A stretch of DNA of 64,000 nucleotides from Blastococcus sp. TF02A-30. Its GTDB lineage: Bacteria > Actinomycetota > Actinomycetes > Mycobacteriales > Geodermatophilaceae. The stretch lies in NCBI RefSeq assembly GCF_003319185.1, contig NZ_QOHJ01000009.1, positions 79,795 to 143,794 of the forward strand, written 5' to 3'. Positions 1 to 8,867 of this stretch are shown here, in pieces (position 1 is the first letter of the stretch; each line of letters begins with the position of its first letter). Position numbers and translations under genes: made by a program. The notes beneath the pieces were generated by a model. The model worked only from the letters and a program-made list of their open reading frames with translations. It was not told where the DNA came from and did not search any database.

Positions 1-1218
1 GTCGAGGCCTACCTCGGCCTGCTCGGCCAGCTGCAGAGCGCCGGCCTGACGGCGAACCCGGCTGCCGTGATGCAGATCGTGGGCCAGATGAACGAGCAGG
101 AAGCGGTCATCTCCGAGGCCATCGCGGCCGCGACGGTGGCGGCCGCGGCCGACGCCCAGGCGACCGCCGCCGAGGCCAAGGACGCCTACACCGACGGCCG
201 CACGCTGACCCTGCTGATCATGGCGGTGGGCCTGGTCGTCTCGGTCGTCCTGGCCATGCTGGTCGCCCGCGGCGTGACCCGCCCCGTCCAGCGGATCCGC
301 GAGGTCCTCGGCCAGGTGGCCGCCGGTGACATGACCGTCCGCGCCGGCCGCACCGGTGGTGCCGAGCTCGGCGAGATGGCGGAGTCGCTGGACGAGACGC
401 TCGACGCGATCGGCGGCGTCCTGACCCTGGTGAACGACTCCGCGACCCGCCTGGCCGCGGCGTCCTCGCAGCTGAACTCCGCCGCCGAGGGCATGCGCCA
501 GAACGCGCAGACCGCGGCCGGCCAGGCCGACGAGGTCGTGACCTCCGCCGGTGCGGTCGCCTCCAGCGTCGACACCGTCGCCACGGGCTCCTCGCAGATG
601 GAGTCCGCGATCCGCGAGATCTCGCAGAACGCCAGCGAGGCCAGCCGCGTGGCCAGCCAGGCCGTCACCATCGCCGAGGACACCACCCGCACCGTCGGCA
701 AGCTGGGCGACTCGTCGGCGGAGATCGCCACGGTCATCAAGCTGATCAACGGGATCGCCGAGCAGACCAACCTGCTCGCGCTCAACGCCACCATCGAGGC
801 CGCGCGCGCCGGGGAGGCCGGCAAGGGCTTCGCCGTCGTGGCCAGCGAGGTCAAGGAGCTCGCGCAGGAGACCGCCCGGGCGACCGAGGACATCTCGCAG
901 CGGGTGGAGGCCATCCAGGGCGACACCGCCGGTGCGGTCGAGGCGATCAGCCGGATCTCCGCGGTGATCGGCGAGATCAACGACTTCCAGGCCACGATCG
1001 CCGCGGCCGTGGAGGAGCAGACCGCCACCACGAACGAGATGAACCGCAACGTGGCGGAGGCGGCCAGCGGCTCGCAGGGCATCGCCGCGGCGATCACCGG
1101 CCTGGCCGCCGGCACCGCCGAGACCAACCAGCGGGTCGAGGACGCCCAGCGCGCCGCGGCCGACCTGGCGCGGATGAGCGGCGAGCTGCAGGACGCGGTG
1201 GCCCGCTTCACCGTCTAG
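1..1218 (+). CDS. methyl-accepting chemotaxis protein (5' end outside window)
   Basis: The reading frame is open from base 1 to a TAG at 1216-1218, so the N-terminus lies upstream of the window; the first ATG at 67/70 is internal. Visible in order: the end of a periplasmic helical segment, one membrane helix ([17 protein letters not shown], about 215-265), a HAMP domain starting [11 protein letters not shown], then a long coiled-coil signalling domain. The signalling hairpin tip is recognisable by [19 protein letters not shown] and [15 protein letters not shown], the CheA/CheW contact region of the family. It would sense an extracellular ligand and control CheA. A strong hairpin at 1235-1269 follows the stop. 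Family assignment is secure; the ligand is unknown. Confidence 0.95.
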   Translation, partial: VEAYLGLLGQLQSAGLTANPAAVMQIVGQMNEQEAVISEAIAAATVAAAADAQATAAEAKDAYTDGRTLTLLIMAVGLVVSVVLAMLVARGVTRPVQRIREVLGQVAAGDMTVRAGRTGGAELGEMAESLDETLDAIGGVLTLVNDSATRLAAASSQLNSAAEGMRQNAQTAAGQADEVVTSAGAVASSVDTVATGSSQMESAIREISQNASEASRVASQAVTIAEDTTRTVGKLGDSSAEIATVIKLINGIAEQTNLLALNATIEAARAGEAGKGFAVVASEVKELAQETARATEDISQRVEAIQGDTAGAVEAISRISAVIGEINDFQATIAAAVEEQTATTNEMNRNVAEAASGSQGIAAAITGLAAGTAETNQRVEDAQRAAADLARMSGELQDAVARFTV

Positions 1219-1234
1219 CAGCGGCGGCACGACG

Positions 1235-1269
1235 ACGGCGCCGTCCCCGGGATCCGGGGACGGCGCCGT
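1235..1269. terminator. bidirectional terminator between convergent genes
   Basis: Perfect 14-bp inverted repeat ACGGCGCCGTCCCC with a 7-nt loop, between the chemotaxis receptor (+) and the proteasome activator (-). No T-tract is present, as is common in high-GC actinobacteria. Confidence 0.8.
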
Positions 1270-1276
1270 CGCTGCG

Positions 1277-1837
1277 TCACAGGTACTGGCCGCCGCCGGG
1301 GCGGAAGTCCGGCTGGGCCGCGGGCTGGCCGCCGGGGAGCGCCCGGCGGCGCATCTCCTCCAGCTGGGCGCGGGCGGCCATCTGCTGCGCGAACAGCGCC
1401 GTCTGGATGCCGTGGAAGACCCCCTCCAGCCAGCCGACCAGCTGGGCCTGGGCGATCCGCAGCTCGGCGTCCGACGGCGTCGAGTCCTCGCTGAACGGCA
1501 GGGTGATCCGCTCCAGCTCCTCGCGCAGCTCCGGGGCCAGGCCCTGCTCGAGCTCGCGGATCGACGAGGCGTGGATGTCGCGCAGCCGCTGCCGCGAGGC
1601 GTCGTCCAGGGGCGCGGCCCGCACCTCCTCCAGCAGCTGCTTGATCATCGTGCCGATCCGCATGACCTTGGCCGGCTGCTCCACCATCTCCCCGACCTGC
1701 AGGGCGGCGTCGTGCCCGTCGTCGCCGACGTCGGCCGCGGGCATCGGGACGGCGCCCACCGGACGCCCGTCGGGCCCCACGACGACGACCTGCTGCGGGC
1801 GCTCGCTGCCGTTTCCGGGTGCTGTCATGCCTCCCAT
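1277..1837 (-). CDS. bpa: bacterial proteasome activator Bpa/PafE
   Basis: A protein of about 186 aa. In actinobacteria Bpa is an ATP-independent ring that docks on the 20S proteasome and feeds it unfolded proteins. The C-terminus is GGGQYL; the terminal GQYL is the motif that inserts into proteasome alpha-ring pockets and opens the gate. The central part (about residues 45-155) is helical, including EQPAKVMRIGTMIKQLLEEV and LRIAQAQLVGWLEGVFHGIQ, as in the Bpa fold. N- and C-terminal tails are low-complexity Pro/Gly, also typical. Start is ambiguous: ATG 1837 or ATG 1828 (MTAPGNGS); neither has well-spaced Shine-Dalgarno. It diverges from the PLP-enzyme gene at 1918. It points to a proteasome-bearing actinobacterium. 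Confidence 0.9.
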   Translation of the reverse strand: MGGMTAPGNGSERPQQVVVVGPDGRPVGAVPMPAADVGDDGHDAALQVGEMVEQPAKVMRIGTMIKQLLEEVRAAPLDDASRQRLRDIHASSIRELEQGLAPELREELERITLPFSEDSTPSDAELRIAQAQLVGWLEGVFHGIQTALFAQQMAARAQLEEMRRRALPGGQPAAQPDFRPGGGQYL

Positions 1838-1917
1838 CCTGCCCCGGGCCGCCGCCGCCCGAACGCCAGGCCCGGTGGTCCGGCAGGGCTCCGGCCACGG
1901 GAACTAGGGTGCGCAGC

Positions 1918-3153
1918 ATGGAGGCCCGGCTCGACGTCGCACGGGTCCGCGGTCTCTTCCCGGCGCTGGCCGACGGCTACGTGCACGTCGAGGGCCCGGC
2001 CGGTTCGCTGGTGCCCGAGAACGTCGCGCACGCCGTGGGCTCCGCGATGCGGATGCCGGTGGCCGAGCGGGGCGGCGTCTTCCCGGCCTCGGGGCGGGCG
2101 GAGGCCCTCGTCGCCGGCACCCGGGCGGCGATCGCCGATCTGACCGGCGGGGTGCCGTCCGGCGTCGTCCTCGGCGCCAGCATGACGGCGCTGACCTACC
2201 TGGTGGCCCGCACGCTGGCCAAGGGCTGGCGTCCGGGCGACGAGATCGTGGTCAGCCGGCTCGACCACGACGCCAACATCCGGCCGTGGGTGCAGGCCGC
2301 CCAGGAGCGCGGCGTCACCGTGCGCTGGGCCGAGGTGGACATCGAGACCGGCGACCTCCCGGCCTGGCAGTACGACTCGCTGCTCGGCCCCCGGACGAAG
2401 CTGGTCGCGCTCACCGCGGCGAGCAGCGCGATCGGCACCTGCCCCGACGTGGCGGCCATCGCGCACCGGGCGCACGCCGCCGGGGCCCTGGTCTACGTGG
2501 ACGCCTGCCACGCGGCCCCGCACCTGTACCTGGACCGCACCGCGCTGGGAGCGGACTTCCTCGTGGTCTCGGCGGCCAAGTGGGGCGGCCCGCACGTCGG
2601 CGCCGTCGTCGCCGATCCGAGGCTGCTGGACTCGCTGCGCCCCGACCGGCTCCTCACCACCTCCGAGCGGGTGCCCGACCGGTTCGAGGGCGGCGCCGCC
2701 CCCGTCGAGCTGTACGCCGGGGTGGCGGCGTCGGTCGACCACCTGGCGGGCCTGTGCGGCGAGTCCCCGGGGACCCGGCGCGAGCGGCTGCGGGCGTCGC
2801 TGAGGGCGGTGGCGCGGTACGAGGCCGAGCTGTTCGAGTGGCTGGACCAGGCGCTGCGGGCCATGCGCCACGTGCAGGTGCTGGGGCGGCCCGAGCGGCG
2901 CACCCCCACGGTCGCCTTCGCCGTCGAGGGGCTGCGCCCGCGGCAGGTCGCGGCCGACCTCGCCCGCCAGGGCATCTGCGTGTGGGACGGCGACGCCGGT
3001 GCCCGCGAGCTCTTCGACGCCTTCGGCGCCACCGAGGAGGGCGGCGCCGTCCGGCTGGGCCTGCTGCACTACAACACCGCCGACGAGGTCGGGCGGGTCA
3101 TCGACGCCGTGGCCGCCCTGCGCGCCCACCCCGGGGCCTACGGACGGCGCTGA
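1918..3153 (+). CDS. cysteine desulfurase-like PLP-dependent enzyme (aminotransferase class V)
   Basis: A 411-aa fold-type I PLP enzyme of the cysteine desulfurase-like group (resembles TIGR01976). The frame is open further upstream, but ATG 1918 (MEARLDVARVRGLFPAL) matches the family N-terminus. The PLP Schiff-base lysine is Lys221 in VVSAAKWGGPHVG; the cofactor-binding aspartate lies in VYVDACHAAPH. Family members act on sulfur-containing or other amino acids, and the exact substrate cannot be read from sequence. No IscU/SufU partner adjoins it, so a housekeeping Fe-S role is not supported. Its stop lies 1 bp from the stop of the convergent oxidoreductase. Confidence 0.85.
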   Translation: MEARLDVARVRGLFPALADGYVHVEGPAGSLVPENVAHAVGSAMRMPVAERGGVFPASGRAEALVAGTRAAIADLTGGVPSGVVLGASMTALTYLVARTLAKGWRPGDEIVVSRLDHDANIRPWVQAAQERGVTVRWAEVDIETGDLPAWQYDSLLGPRTKLVALTAASSAIGTCPDVAAIAHRAHAAGALVYVDACHAAPHLYLDRTALGADFLVVSAAKWGGPHVGAVVADPRLLDSLRPDRLLTTSERVPDRFEGGAAPVELYAGVAASVDHLAGLCGESPGTRRERLRASLRAVARYEAELFEWLDQALRAMRHVQVLGRPERRTPTVAFAVEGLRPRQVAADLARQGICVWDGDAGARELFDAFGATEEGGAVRLGLLHYNTADEVGRVIDAVAALRAHPGAYGRR

Positions 3154-3154
3154 C

Positions 3155-4141
3155 CTAGTCGGCCGGGAGCAGCAGGACCTTGCCGATGTGCTCGCTGGCC
3201 TCCACGACGCGGTGCGCCTCCGCCGCGCGGGACATGGGCAGCCGCCGGTCGACGACCGGCCGCACGAGGCCGCGCTCGACGTCGGGCCACACGTCGTGCC
3301 GGACGGCGGCGACGATCGCGTCCTTGCCGCCGGGACCCGTCGCCGGGCGCGAGCGCAGCGCGGTGGCGTGCACCGAGCCGCGCTTGCCCAGGAGCTTGCC
3401 CAGGTCCAGCTCGCCCCTGGTGCCGCCCTGCAGGCCGATGACGACCAGCCGGCCGCCCGTGGCCAGGACGTCGACGTTGCGGCCCAGGTACTTGGCGCCC
3501 ATGTTGTCCAGCACGACGTCCGCGCCGCCGGCCTCGGCCCGCACCCGCGCCACGAAGTCCTCGTCGCGGTAGTTGACCAGGATCTCGGCGCCCAGCTCGC
3601 GGCAGAACGCGAGCTTCTCCGCCGTGCCGGCGGTGGTGGCGACCCGCGCGCCGGCCCGCACGGCGAGCTGGATCGCCATCGTCCCGATGCCGCTGGAGCC
3701 GCCGTGCACGAGGAACGTCTCGCCCCGCTGCAGCCCGGCCAGCAGGAAGACGTTCGACCAGACGGTGCAGACCACCTCGGGCAGCGCCGCCGCGGTGGCC
3801 AGCTCGACGCCGGACGGCTTGGGCAGCAGCTGCACCGCGGGGACGGCGACCCGTTCGGCGTATCCCCCGCCGGCCAGCAGCGCGCACACCTCGTCGCCGA
3901 CCGACCAGCCGGTCACGCCCTCGCCGACCTCGCTGATCACCCCGCTGCACTCCAGCCCGGGGATCTCGCTGGCGCCCTTCGGCGGCGGGTAGAAGCCCTG
4001 CCGCTGCATCAGGTCGGCGCGGTTGACCGCGGTGGCGACGACGTCGACGACCACCTCGCCCGGCCCGCAGACCGGGTCGGGCACCTCGGTCCAGGTCAGG
4101 ACGTCGGGACCGCCGGGCTCGCTGATCGTGACCGCACGCAT
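3155..4141 (-). CDS. NAD(P)H-quinone oxidoreductase, PIG3-type MDR family
   Basis: A 328-aa medium-chain reductase. The N-terminal GroES-like domain contains TAVNRADLMQRQGFYPPPKG and GLECSGVISEVG, the hallmark of the PIG3/quinone-reductase group (TIGR02824 type). The Rossmann half has GGSSGIGTMAIQLAVRAGA as the nucleotide-binding loop. No zinc-ligand cysteines are seen, consistent with zinc-free quinone or enone reductases using NADPH. It lies 9 bp downstream of the atypical SDR at 4151-4861 on the same strand, so the two probably form an operon diverging from the AraC gene. Full length. Confidence 0.88.
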   Translation of the reverse strand: MRAVTISEPGGPDVLTWTEVPDPVCGPGEVVVDVVATAVNRADLMQRQGFYPPPKGASEIPGLECSGVISEVGEGVTGWSVGDEVCALLAGGGYAERVAVPAVQLLPKPSGVELATAAALPEVVCTVWSNVFLLAGLQRGETFLVHGGSSGIGTMAIQLAVRAGARVATTAGTAEKLAFCRELGAEILVNYRDEDFVARVRAEAGGADVVLDNMGAKYLGRNVDVLATGGRLVVIGLQGGTRGELDLGKLLGKRGSVHATALRSRPATGPGGKDAIVAAVRHDVWPDVERGLVRPVVDRRLPMSRAAEAHRVVEASEHIGKVLLLPAD

Positions 4142-4150
4142 GCCCCGACC

Positions 4151-4861
4151 CTAGAAGGACCCGGTGGCGCCCACCCCTCGCCCGCCCGACGTGGCCCCCT
4201 GGACGGGGCCGGCGCCGCCGGAGACCGAGACGGTGCGCCCGACGTCGTCCGCGCTCGTGGCGAGCCCGGCCAGCACGCTGCCCACCGCGCGGCGGGAGAC
4301 CTTCATCCCCTGCAGCGAACCGTCCACCGACGTCGCGGCCGGCTCCTCGCCGTCGGTGAGGTAGACCGGCTGCACGAGCGTCCACCGCAGCCCGCTGTCC
4401 CGCACCACCCGCTCCTGCACGTCGTGGTCGGCGATCTGCGGCTTGAGCAGCAGGGCGAAGACCAGCCGCGAGGACAGCGGCAGCAGGTCCCGGGTCTCGC
4501 CCACGCCGTACGACGACTGCACGACCAGCCGGTCCACCCCGTGCTCGCGCATGGCCGCCACCACGGCGGCGGTGCCGCGCGACCGCACGTCCAGCGGTGT
4601 CCCGGCGGGGCCGCGCAGCCGCACCCGCAGCGGGCTCTCGGCGATGCCCAGCGCGACGACGACGGCGTCCTGGCCGCGCACCGCCGCGGAGACGTCCCCG
4701 GCCACGGTCGCGTCGCCGTCCACCGCCCGGACCCCCGGCGTTCCCCCGAGCACCGCGCTCGCCCGCCGGGCCAGCACCGTCACCCGGTGCCCGCCCGCCA
4801 GCAGGGCGTCGACCGCCGCCCGTCCCGAGCCACTCGTTCCTCCCACGACCAGCACGTCCAC
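4151..4861 (-). CDS. NAD(P)-binding atypical short-chain reductase (NmrA/SDR-a type)
   Basis: A 236-aa single Rossmann-fold protein. The start is GTG at 4861, giving MVDVLVVGGTSGSG, with GAGAGGAG ideally placed 6 nt upstream; a longer open frame to 4966 lacks such a site. The glycine-rich loop GGTSGSGRAAV starts the cofactor site, and later VVQSSYGVGETRD and LRWTLVQPVYLTDG are typical of NmrA-like/NAD(P)H-dependent epimerase-type proteins. The catalytic Tyr-x-x-x-Lys of classical SDRs is not evident, so it may be a sensor or reductase. Cotranscribed with the quinone reductase downstream; the divergent AraC regulator probably controls both. Confidence 0.82.
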   Translation of the reverse strand: MDVLVVGGTSGSGRAAVDALLAGGHRVTVLARRASAVLGGTPGVRAVDGDATVAGDVSAAVRGQDAVVVALGIAESPLRVRLRGPAGTPLDVRSRGTAAVVAAMREHGVDRLVVQSSYGVGETRDLLPLSSRLVFALLLKPQIADHDVQERVVRDSGLRWTLVQPVYLTDGEEPAATSVDGSLQGMKVSRRAVGSVLAGLATSADDVGRTVSVSGGAGPVQGATSGGRGVGATGSF

Positions 4862-4950
4862 GACCCGCTCCTCTCCCGGGCCGGCTCTCGGCCCCGGATC
4901 CACCCTGCGGCGGACGGGCGGCGACCGGAACGCCCGCCCGTCCCGATCCC

Positions 4951-5955
4951 ATGACCGTTCGTCCACGGCGGCTGGACTCCGGCGCGGGGGGCGGGCACGG
5001 TGGCGCCGTGGTCAGCTCACCCGTCGCGCCGTGGTCGCCCGCCGATCCGCTGGGCGAGGTGCTGGGTGGCCTCCGGATGCGCGGGACCTTCTACTGCCGG
5101 GCCGAGGGCAGCGCCCCGTGGGGGGTGGAGATGCCGGCGCTGGCCGGCTGCATGAGCTTCCACGTCGTCGTCGAGGGCGGCTGCCTGCTGGAGGTCGACG
5201 GCGACTTGCACGCGCTGGGCGCGGGGGACCTGGCGCTGGTGCCCCACGGCCGGGGGCACGTGCTGCGCAGCGAGGCGGGCGCGCCGGTGGCCGGGCGGGC
5301 CGACCTGCTGCCGCAGGAGTACCTGGGGGAGCACTACTCGGTGCTGCGGGTGGACGGCGGTGGCGCCCCGTCGCGGCTGGTGTGCGGCGTCGTGGAGCCC
5401 GAGCGGCCGGGCCCGGCCCACCTGCTCGACCTGCTGCCGCCCGCGCTGCTCGTGCGGGCGGGCGACCGGGCCGGCGGCTGGCTCGGCGTCCTGCTGGGCA
5501 TGATCGCCGACGAGGTCCGGCAGGACCGGCCCGGCGCGGAGTCGGTGGTGACCCGGCTGGCCGACGTCGTGGTGATCCAGGCGATCCGCGGCTGGCTGGA
5601 GGCGGGGAGCACCGGGCCGGGCTGGCTGCGCGCGCTCCGCGATCCGCAGGTGGGCGGGGCGGTGGCCGCGGTGCACCGGTCCCCGGGGACGCCCTGGACC
5701 CTGGACCTCCTGGCCCGCGAGGCGCGGATGTCGCGGTCGGCGTTCGCGGCGCGGTTCACCGAGCTCGCCGGTGAACCGGCGCTGCGCTACGTGACCCGGT
5801 GGCGCATGCACCTGGCCACCGTCGAGCTCGCGCGCGGTGCCCGGGTGGGGGAGCTGGCGCGGCGGCTGGGCTACGAGTCGGAGGCCGCGTTCTCCCGCGC
5901 CTACAAGCGCGTGACCGGCGTGCCACCGGTCACCGTCCGCCCGCGACCCGGCTGA
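4951..5955 (+). CDS. AraC family regulator with N-terminal cupin domain
   Basis: About 334 aa from ATG 4951, or 315 aa from GTG 5008 (MVSSPVAPWSPADPL); the second start fits the family N-terminus better and neither has a strong ribosome site. Residues about 20-180 form a cupin-like ligand domain (HVVVEGGCLLEVDG, LGAGDLALVPHG). The C-terminal 100 residues carry two helix-turn-helix motifs: WTLDLLAREARMSRSAFAAR and VGELARRLGYESEAAFSRAY, followed by KRVTGVPP. It diverges from the reductase operon (4861 downward), so it likely controls that operon and itself from the shared intergenic region. The effector is unknown, but this subgroup usually senses small organic or electrophilic compounds. Confidence 0.88.
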   Translation: MTVRPRRLDSGAGGGHGGAVVSSPVAPWSPADPLGEVLGGLRMRGTFYCRAEGSAPWGVEMPALAGCMSFHVVVEGGCLLEVDGDLHALGAGDLALVPHGRGHVLRSEAGAPVAGRADLLPQEYLGEHYSVLRVDGGGAPSRLVCGVVEPERPGPAHLLDLLPPALLVRAGDRAGGWLGVLLGMIADEVRQDRPGAESVVTRLADVVVIQAIRGWLEAGSTGPGWLRALRDPQVGGAVAAVHRSPGTPWTLDLLAREARMSRSAFAARFTELAGEPALRYVTRWRMHLATVELARGARVGELARRLGYESEAAFSRAYKRVTGVPPVTVRPRPG

Positions 5956-5970
5956 CGGCCCCGGACGCGC

Positions 5971-6006
5971 GACGGCGCCGCGCCCCGTGGGGGACGCGGC
6001 GCCGTC
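5971..6006. terminator. bidirectional terminator between convergent genes
   Basis: Perfect 12-bp arms GACGGCGCCGCG / CGCGGCGCCGTC around a 12-nt loop, between the AraC regulator (+) and the acyl-CoA ligase (-). Confidence 0.8.
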
Positions 6007-6015
6007 GTCACCACC

Positions 6016-7614
6016 TCAGGCGCGGGCCTTGAGGTCCTTGCGCAGGATCTTGCCGGCCGCCGACTTGGGCACCGCGTCGATGAACTCGACCATGCGGATC
6101 TTCTTGTGCGGGGCGACCTTCTCGGCCATGAAGTCCATGACGGACTCCTCGGAGAGCTCCGAGCCCATGGCCCGCACGACGAAGGCCTTGGGCAGCTCCT
6201 CGCCGCTCTCCTTGTCCGGGACGCCGATGACCGCGGCGTCGGCGATCTCCGGGTGGCTGATCAGCACGGCCTCCAGCTCGGCCGGCGCGACCTGGTAGCC
6301 CTTGTACTTGATCAGCTCCTTGACCCGGTCGACGACCGTGTAGCAGCCGTTCTCGTCGACCACCGCGACGTCGCCGGTGCGCAGCCAGCCCTCGCCGTCC
6401 AGGGTGTTGCGGGTGGCGTCCTCGTTGTTCAGGTAGCCCTTCATGACCTGAGGGCCGCGGATCCACAGCTCCCCGCGCTCGCCGGCGGCGGCGTCCTCGC
6501 CGGTGCCCGGGTCCACCAGCCGGCACTCGGTGTTGGGCACCGCGAAGCCGACCGAGCCCTTCGGGACGTCACCGGAGAAGCCCGGCGGCTCGGCGCCCTC
6601 GTCCGGCGTGGTGTGCGAGACCGGGGACAGCTCGGTCATGCCGTAGCCCTGGGCCACGCTGACGCCGCTGCCGGCGCCCTTGCGCAGCCGGTCCTGGGCG
6701 GCCAGCGCCAGCTGCTCGTCCAGCGGGGCGGCGCCGGAGAGGATCGAGGTCAGCGACGACAGGTCGTACTGGTCGACCAGCGGGTGCTTGGCCAGCGCCA
6801 GCAGGATGGGCGGGGCGACGAACGCCCGGGTGATCTTGTGGTCCTGGATCGTGCGCAGGAAGTCCTCGAGGTCGAACCGGGGCAGGGTGACGACGGCGCC
6901 GCCCCAGGCCAGCCCCTGGTTCATCAGCACGGTCAGCCCGTAGATGTGGAAGAACGGGAGGACGGCGATGATCCGCTCCTCCTCGCCCAGGCGGATCAGC
7001 GGCCGGCACTGGCTGACGTTGGCCACCAGGTTGCGGTGGGTCAGCATGACGCCCTTGGGCAGGCCCGTGGTGCCGCTGGAGTACGGCAGCGTGACCAGGT
7101 CGTTGGCCGGGTCGATGTCCACCTGCACGCTCGGGGCGTCGGCGCCCAGCAGGTCGAACAGGTTCGCGTGGCCCTCGGCGCCGTCGAGGACGATCACCTC
7201 GTCGACCGGCGACTTCTCCACGGCCGCCTGGGCGCGGTCCATGAACAGCGAGATGGTGATGAGCACCTTCGCGCCGGAGTCCTTGAGCTGGAAGGCGATC
7301 TCGTCGGGCGTGTAGAGCGAGTTGATCGGGCTCATCACGCAGCCGGCGGCGGCGATGCCGTGGAACACCACCGGGAACCACGGGGTGTTCGGGCAGAAGA
7401 CGGCGACGACGTCGCCCTTGCGCAGCCCGCGGGCGTGCAGGTTGGCGGCCACCCGGTCCACGTACTGGGCCAGCTGGCCGTGGGTGATGACGTCGCCCTT
7501 GAGGCCGTCGATCAGCGCCGGGGCGTCGGGCCGGTCCTTGCCGGCCGCCAGGACGAACTCCGGGACGGAGAGGTTCGGGATCTCGACGTCGGGATAGGGG
7601 CTGGCCAGCGCCAC
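6016..7614 (-). CDS. AMP-forming acyl-CoA synthetase (4-coumarate/long-chain-CoA ligase-like)
   Basis: A 532-aa member of the ANL adenylate-forming superfamily, which activates a carboxylic acid with ATP and then CoA. Core motifs are in order: A3 LPYSSGTTGLPKGVMLTHRN (about residue 170), A5 QGYGMTELSPVSH, A7 GELWIRGPQVMKGYLNN, A8 TGDVAVVDENG and DRVKELIKYKGYQVAPAELE, and the catalytic lysine in KSAAGKILRKDL near the C-terminus. Start is GTG 7614 with AGGAGG 7 nt upstream. Length and motifs fit 4CL-like ligases; the acid substrate (aromatic or fatty) is not determinable. It precedes a hotdog thioesterase in the opposite order on the same strand, 83 bp apart. Confidence 0.92.
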   Translation of the reverse strand: MALASPYPDVEIPNLSVPEFVLAAGKDRPDAPALIDGLKGDVITHGQLAQYVDRVAANLHARGLRKGDVVAVFCPNTPWFPVVFHGIAAAGCVMSPINSLYTPDEIAFQLKDSGAKVLITISLFMDRAQAAVEKSPVDEVIVLDGAEGHANLFDLLGADAPSVQVDIDPANDLVTLPYSSGTTGLPKGVMLTHRNLVANVSQCRPLIRLGEEERIIAVLPFFHIYGLTVLMNQGLAWGGAVVTLPRFDLEDFLRTIQDHKITRAFVAPPILLALAKHPLVDQYDLSSLTSILSGAAPLDEQLALAAQDRLRKGAGSGVSVAQGYGMTELSPVSHTTPDEGAEPPGFSGDVPKGSVGFAVPNTECRLVDPGTGEDAAAGERGELWIRGPQVMKGYLNNEDATRNTLDGEGWLRTGDVAVVDENGCYTVVDRVKELIKYKGYQVAPAELEAVLISHPEIADAAVIGVPDKESGEELPKAFVVRAMGSELSEESVMDFMAEKVAPHKKIRMVEFIDAVPKSAAGKILRKDLKARA

Positions 7615-7697
7615 GGGGGTCCTCCTCGGAACGGTTGTGGCGCCAGTCTCACACCTGCGGTGGCCCCGCTCACAAGGGGGTTACCCGCGGGTTCGGC

Positions 7698-8123
7698 TCA
7701 GCGCGGCCACAGCACCGACTGGGTGCAGCGGAACAGCGCGATCGTCCTCCCGCTGCCGGCGTCGCTCACGACGGCGTCCCAGACCTGCGTCGTCCGCCCG
7801 GCGTGCGCGTTCGTGGCCGTGCAGGCGATCCGGCCCTCGCGCGCGGTGCCCAGGTGGTTGCTCTTCAGCTCGATGGTGGTGAAGCCCGACGACCCCTCGG
7901 GCAGCAGCGCCCGCGTGGGCAGCCCGCAGCTGGTGTCGGCCAGCGTGACGACGGTGCCCGCGTGCAGGTAGCCGTTGGGGGCGAGCAGCTCGGGGCGGAC
8001 GTCGAGGTGGCTGGTCAGCCGGCCCGGCTCGTGGCTGTCGACGACGATGCCGAGCAGGCCCGGGAAGGTGCCCGGCAGGAGGGCGTTGAGCTCGTCGGCG
8101 GTCAGGAACCCGGTGGCGGACAT
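7698..8123 (-). CDS. PaaI-family hotdog thioesterase
   Basis: A 141-aa single hotdog domain. The family signature is the helix region PNGYLHAGTVVTLADTSCG, in which the Asn/Gly-x-x-H-G and the downstream Asp/Glu position form the thioester-hydrolysing site, followed by the strands FTTIELKSNHLGTAREG. Members hydrolyse small acyl- or aryl-CoA thioesters (PaaI, DHNA-CoA thioesterase-like). Located just upstream of the acyl-CoA ligase on the same strand, so the two may balance the same CoA thioester. The ribosome site before ATG 8123 is weak. Confidence 0.85.
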   Translation of the reverse strand: MSATGFLTADELNALLPGTFPGLLGIVVDSHEPGRLTSHLDVRPELLAPNGYLHAGTVVTLADTSCGLPTRALLPEGSSGFTTIELKSNHLGTAREGRIACTATNAHAGRTTQVWDAVVSDAGSGRTIALFRCTQSVLWPR

Positions 8124-8154
8124 GCCCGGAACCTAGCGAGCCGGCCTCGGTGTC

Positions 8155-8234
8155 GATCAGGTCACCTGATCACAACGGGTCCTGGCTCACGGTCGACGGT
8201 GAGCCAGGACCCAGAACGATCAGGTCTCCTGATC
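8155..8234. repeat. triple palindrome (two GATCAGGT palindromes around a 14-bp hairpin)
   Basis: Three inverted repeats in 80 bp: 8155-8171 (GATCAGGT-c-ACCTGATC), 8177-8212 (14-bp arms GGGTCCTGGCTCAC / GTGAGCCAGGACCC, 8-nt loop) and 8218-8234 (GATCAGG-tct-CCTGATC). The set lies just past the stop of the VOC gene at 8245 and upstream of the thioesterase. The central stem could be the terminator for the VOC gene; the two flanking GATCAGG palindromes are near copies of each other. Confidence 0.75.
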
Positions 8235-8244
8235 ACCAGGGAGC

Positions 8245-8628
8245 TCAGCGGGCGGACTCCCAGAGGCCGACGACGTTGCCCTCGGGGTCCCGGACGTAGT
8301 CCGAGAAGCCCATGTCGCCGACGGGCAGCTTGCCCTGCAGGGTCGCGCCGCCGAGCTCGCCGATCCGCTCCAGCGCCACGTCGATGCTCTCGACGTCGAC
8401 GACCACGATCGGGCCCGGCGCCGGGCTGTCGCCGCGCTGCAGCATCCCGCCGTCGATGAAGCCGGGCTCGGTGGGCCCCTCCTCGCCGGTGGGCCCGGTG
8501 GTGACCAGCGTGTAGCCGCCCATCTCGGGCATCTGGACGATGTCCCAGTCGAAGGCTTCCTTGTAGAAGCTCCGCGCCCGGTCGCCGTCGTCGTAGGGGA
8601 TCTCGAAGTGCACGACGCGTCCGCTCAT
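8245..8628 (-). CDS. VOC family (glyoxalase/dioxygenase-fold) protein
   Basis: A 127-aa vicinal-oxygen-chelate domain. It opens with VVHFEIPYDDGDRARSFYKE, the first beta-alpha-beta-beta-beta module with the metal-ligand histidine, and ends VRDPEGNVVGLWESAR, the second module with the glutamate ligand. This pattern is typical of small glyoxalase-like proteins of the extradiol/lactoylglutathione lyase superfamily; many have no proven activity. ATG 8628 is preceded by GGAGGTGA at good spacing. Stands alone on the minus strand; hairpins lie downstream. Confidence 0.88.
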   Translation of the reverse strand: MSGRVVHFEIPYDDGDRARSFYKEAFDWDIVQMPEMGGYTLVTTGPTGEEGPTEPGFIDGGMLQRGDSPAPGPIVVVDVESIDVALERIGELGGATLQGKLPVGDMGFSDYVRDPEGNVVGLWESAR

Positions 8629-8845
8629 GCCGTCACCTCCAGGGTCGGTTCCGCTCGGGACGGCGCGACGCTAGCGCCGTCGTCCGGGCGCTGACAGGTC
8701 TTCCGACGTCGTCCTCCTTCCCCTCCGGGCCTCGCCGATCCCGACGTCGCCGCGCGCCCTCGACCTCGCGGTGCGGCAGCGAGGCGCGCCGTCGACCGCG
8801 CGCTCCACCACCGCACCGCGCACCTCGGGCCGGCGGTTGTGGGGC

Positions 8846-8867
8846 GAGCTCTCGGTCCCGAGAGCTC
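8846..8867. terminator. hairpin at folP2 3' end, palindrome-family copy
   Basis: Perfect palindrome of 10-bp arms GAGCTCTCGG / CCGAGAGCTC with 2 central bases, overlapping the stop codon of the folP2 gene. It is a compensated variant of the AGCTTTCGGTACCGAAAGCT palindromes found at 20445-20498 and 28633-28652, so it may be a repeat-family member acting as terminator. The stretch 8629-8845 between it and the VOC gene shows no gene. Confidence 0.65.

Noticed and set aside
186..1211. Long minus-strand open frames opposite the chemotaxis and other genes
   Set aside because: Typical antisense frames in high-GC DNA; the plus frames have clear protein families.
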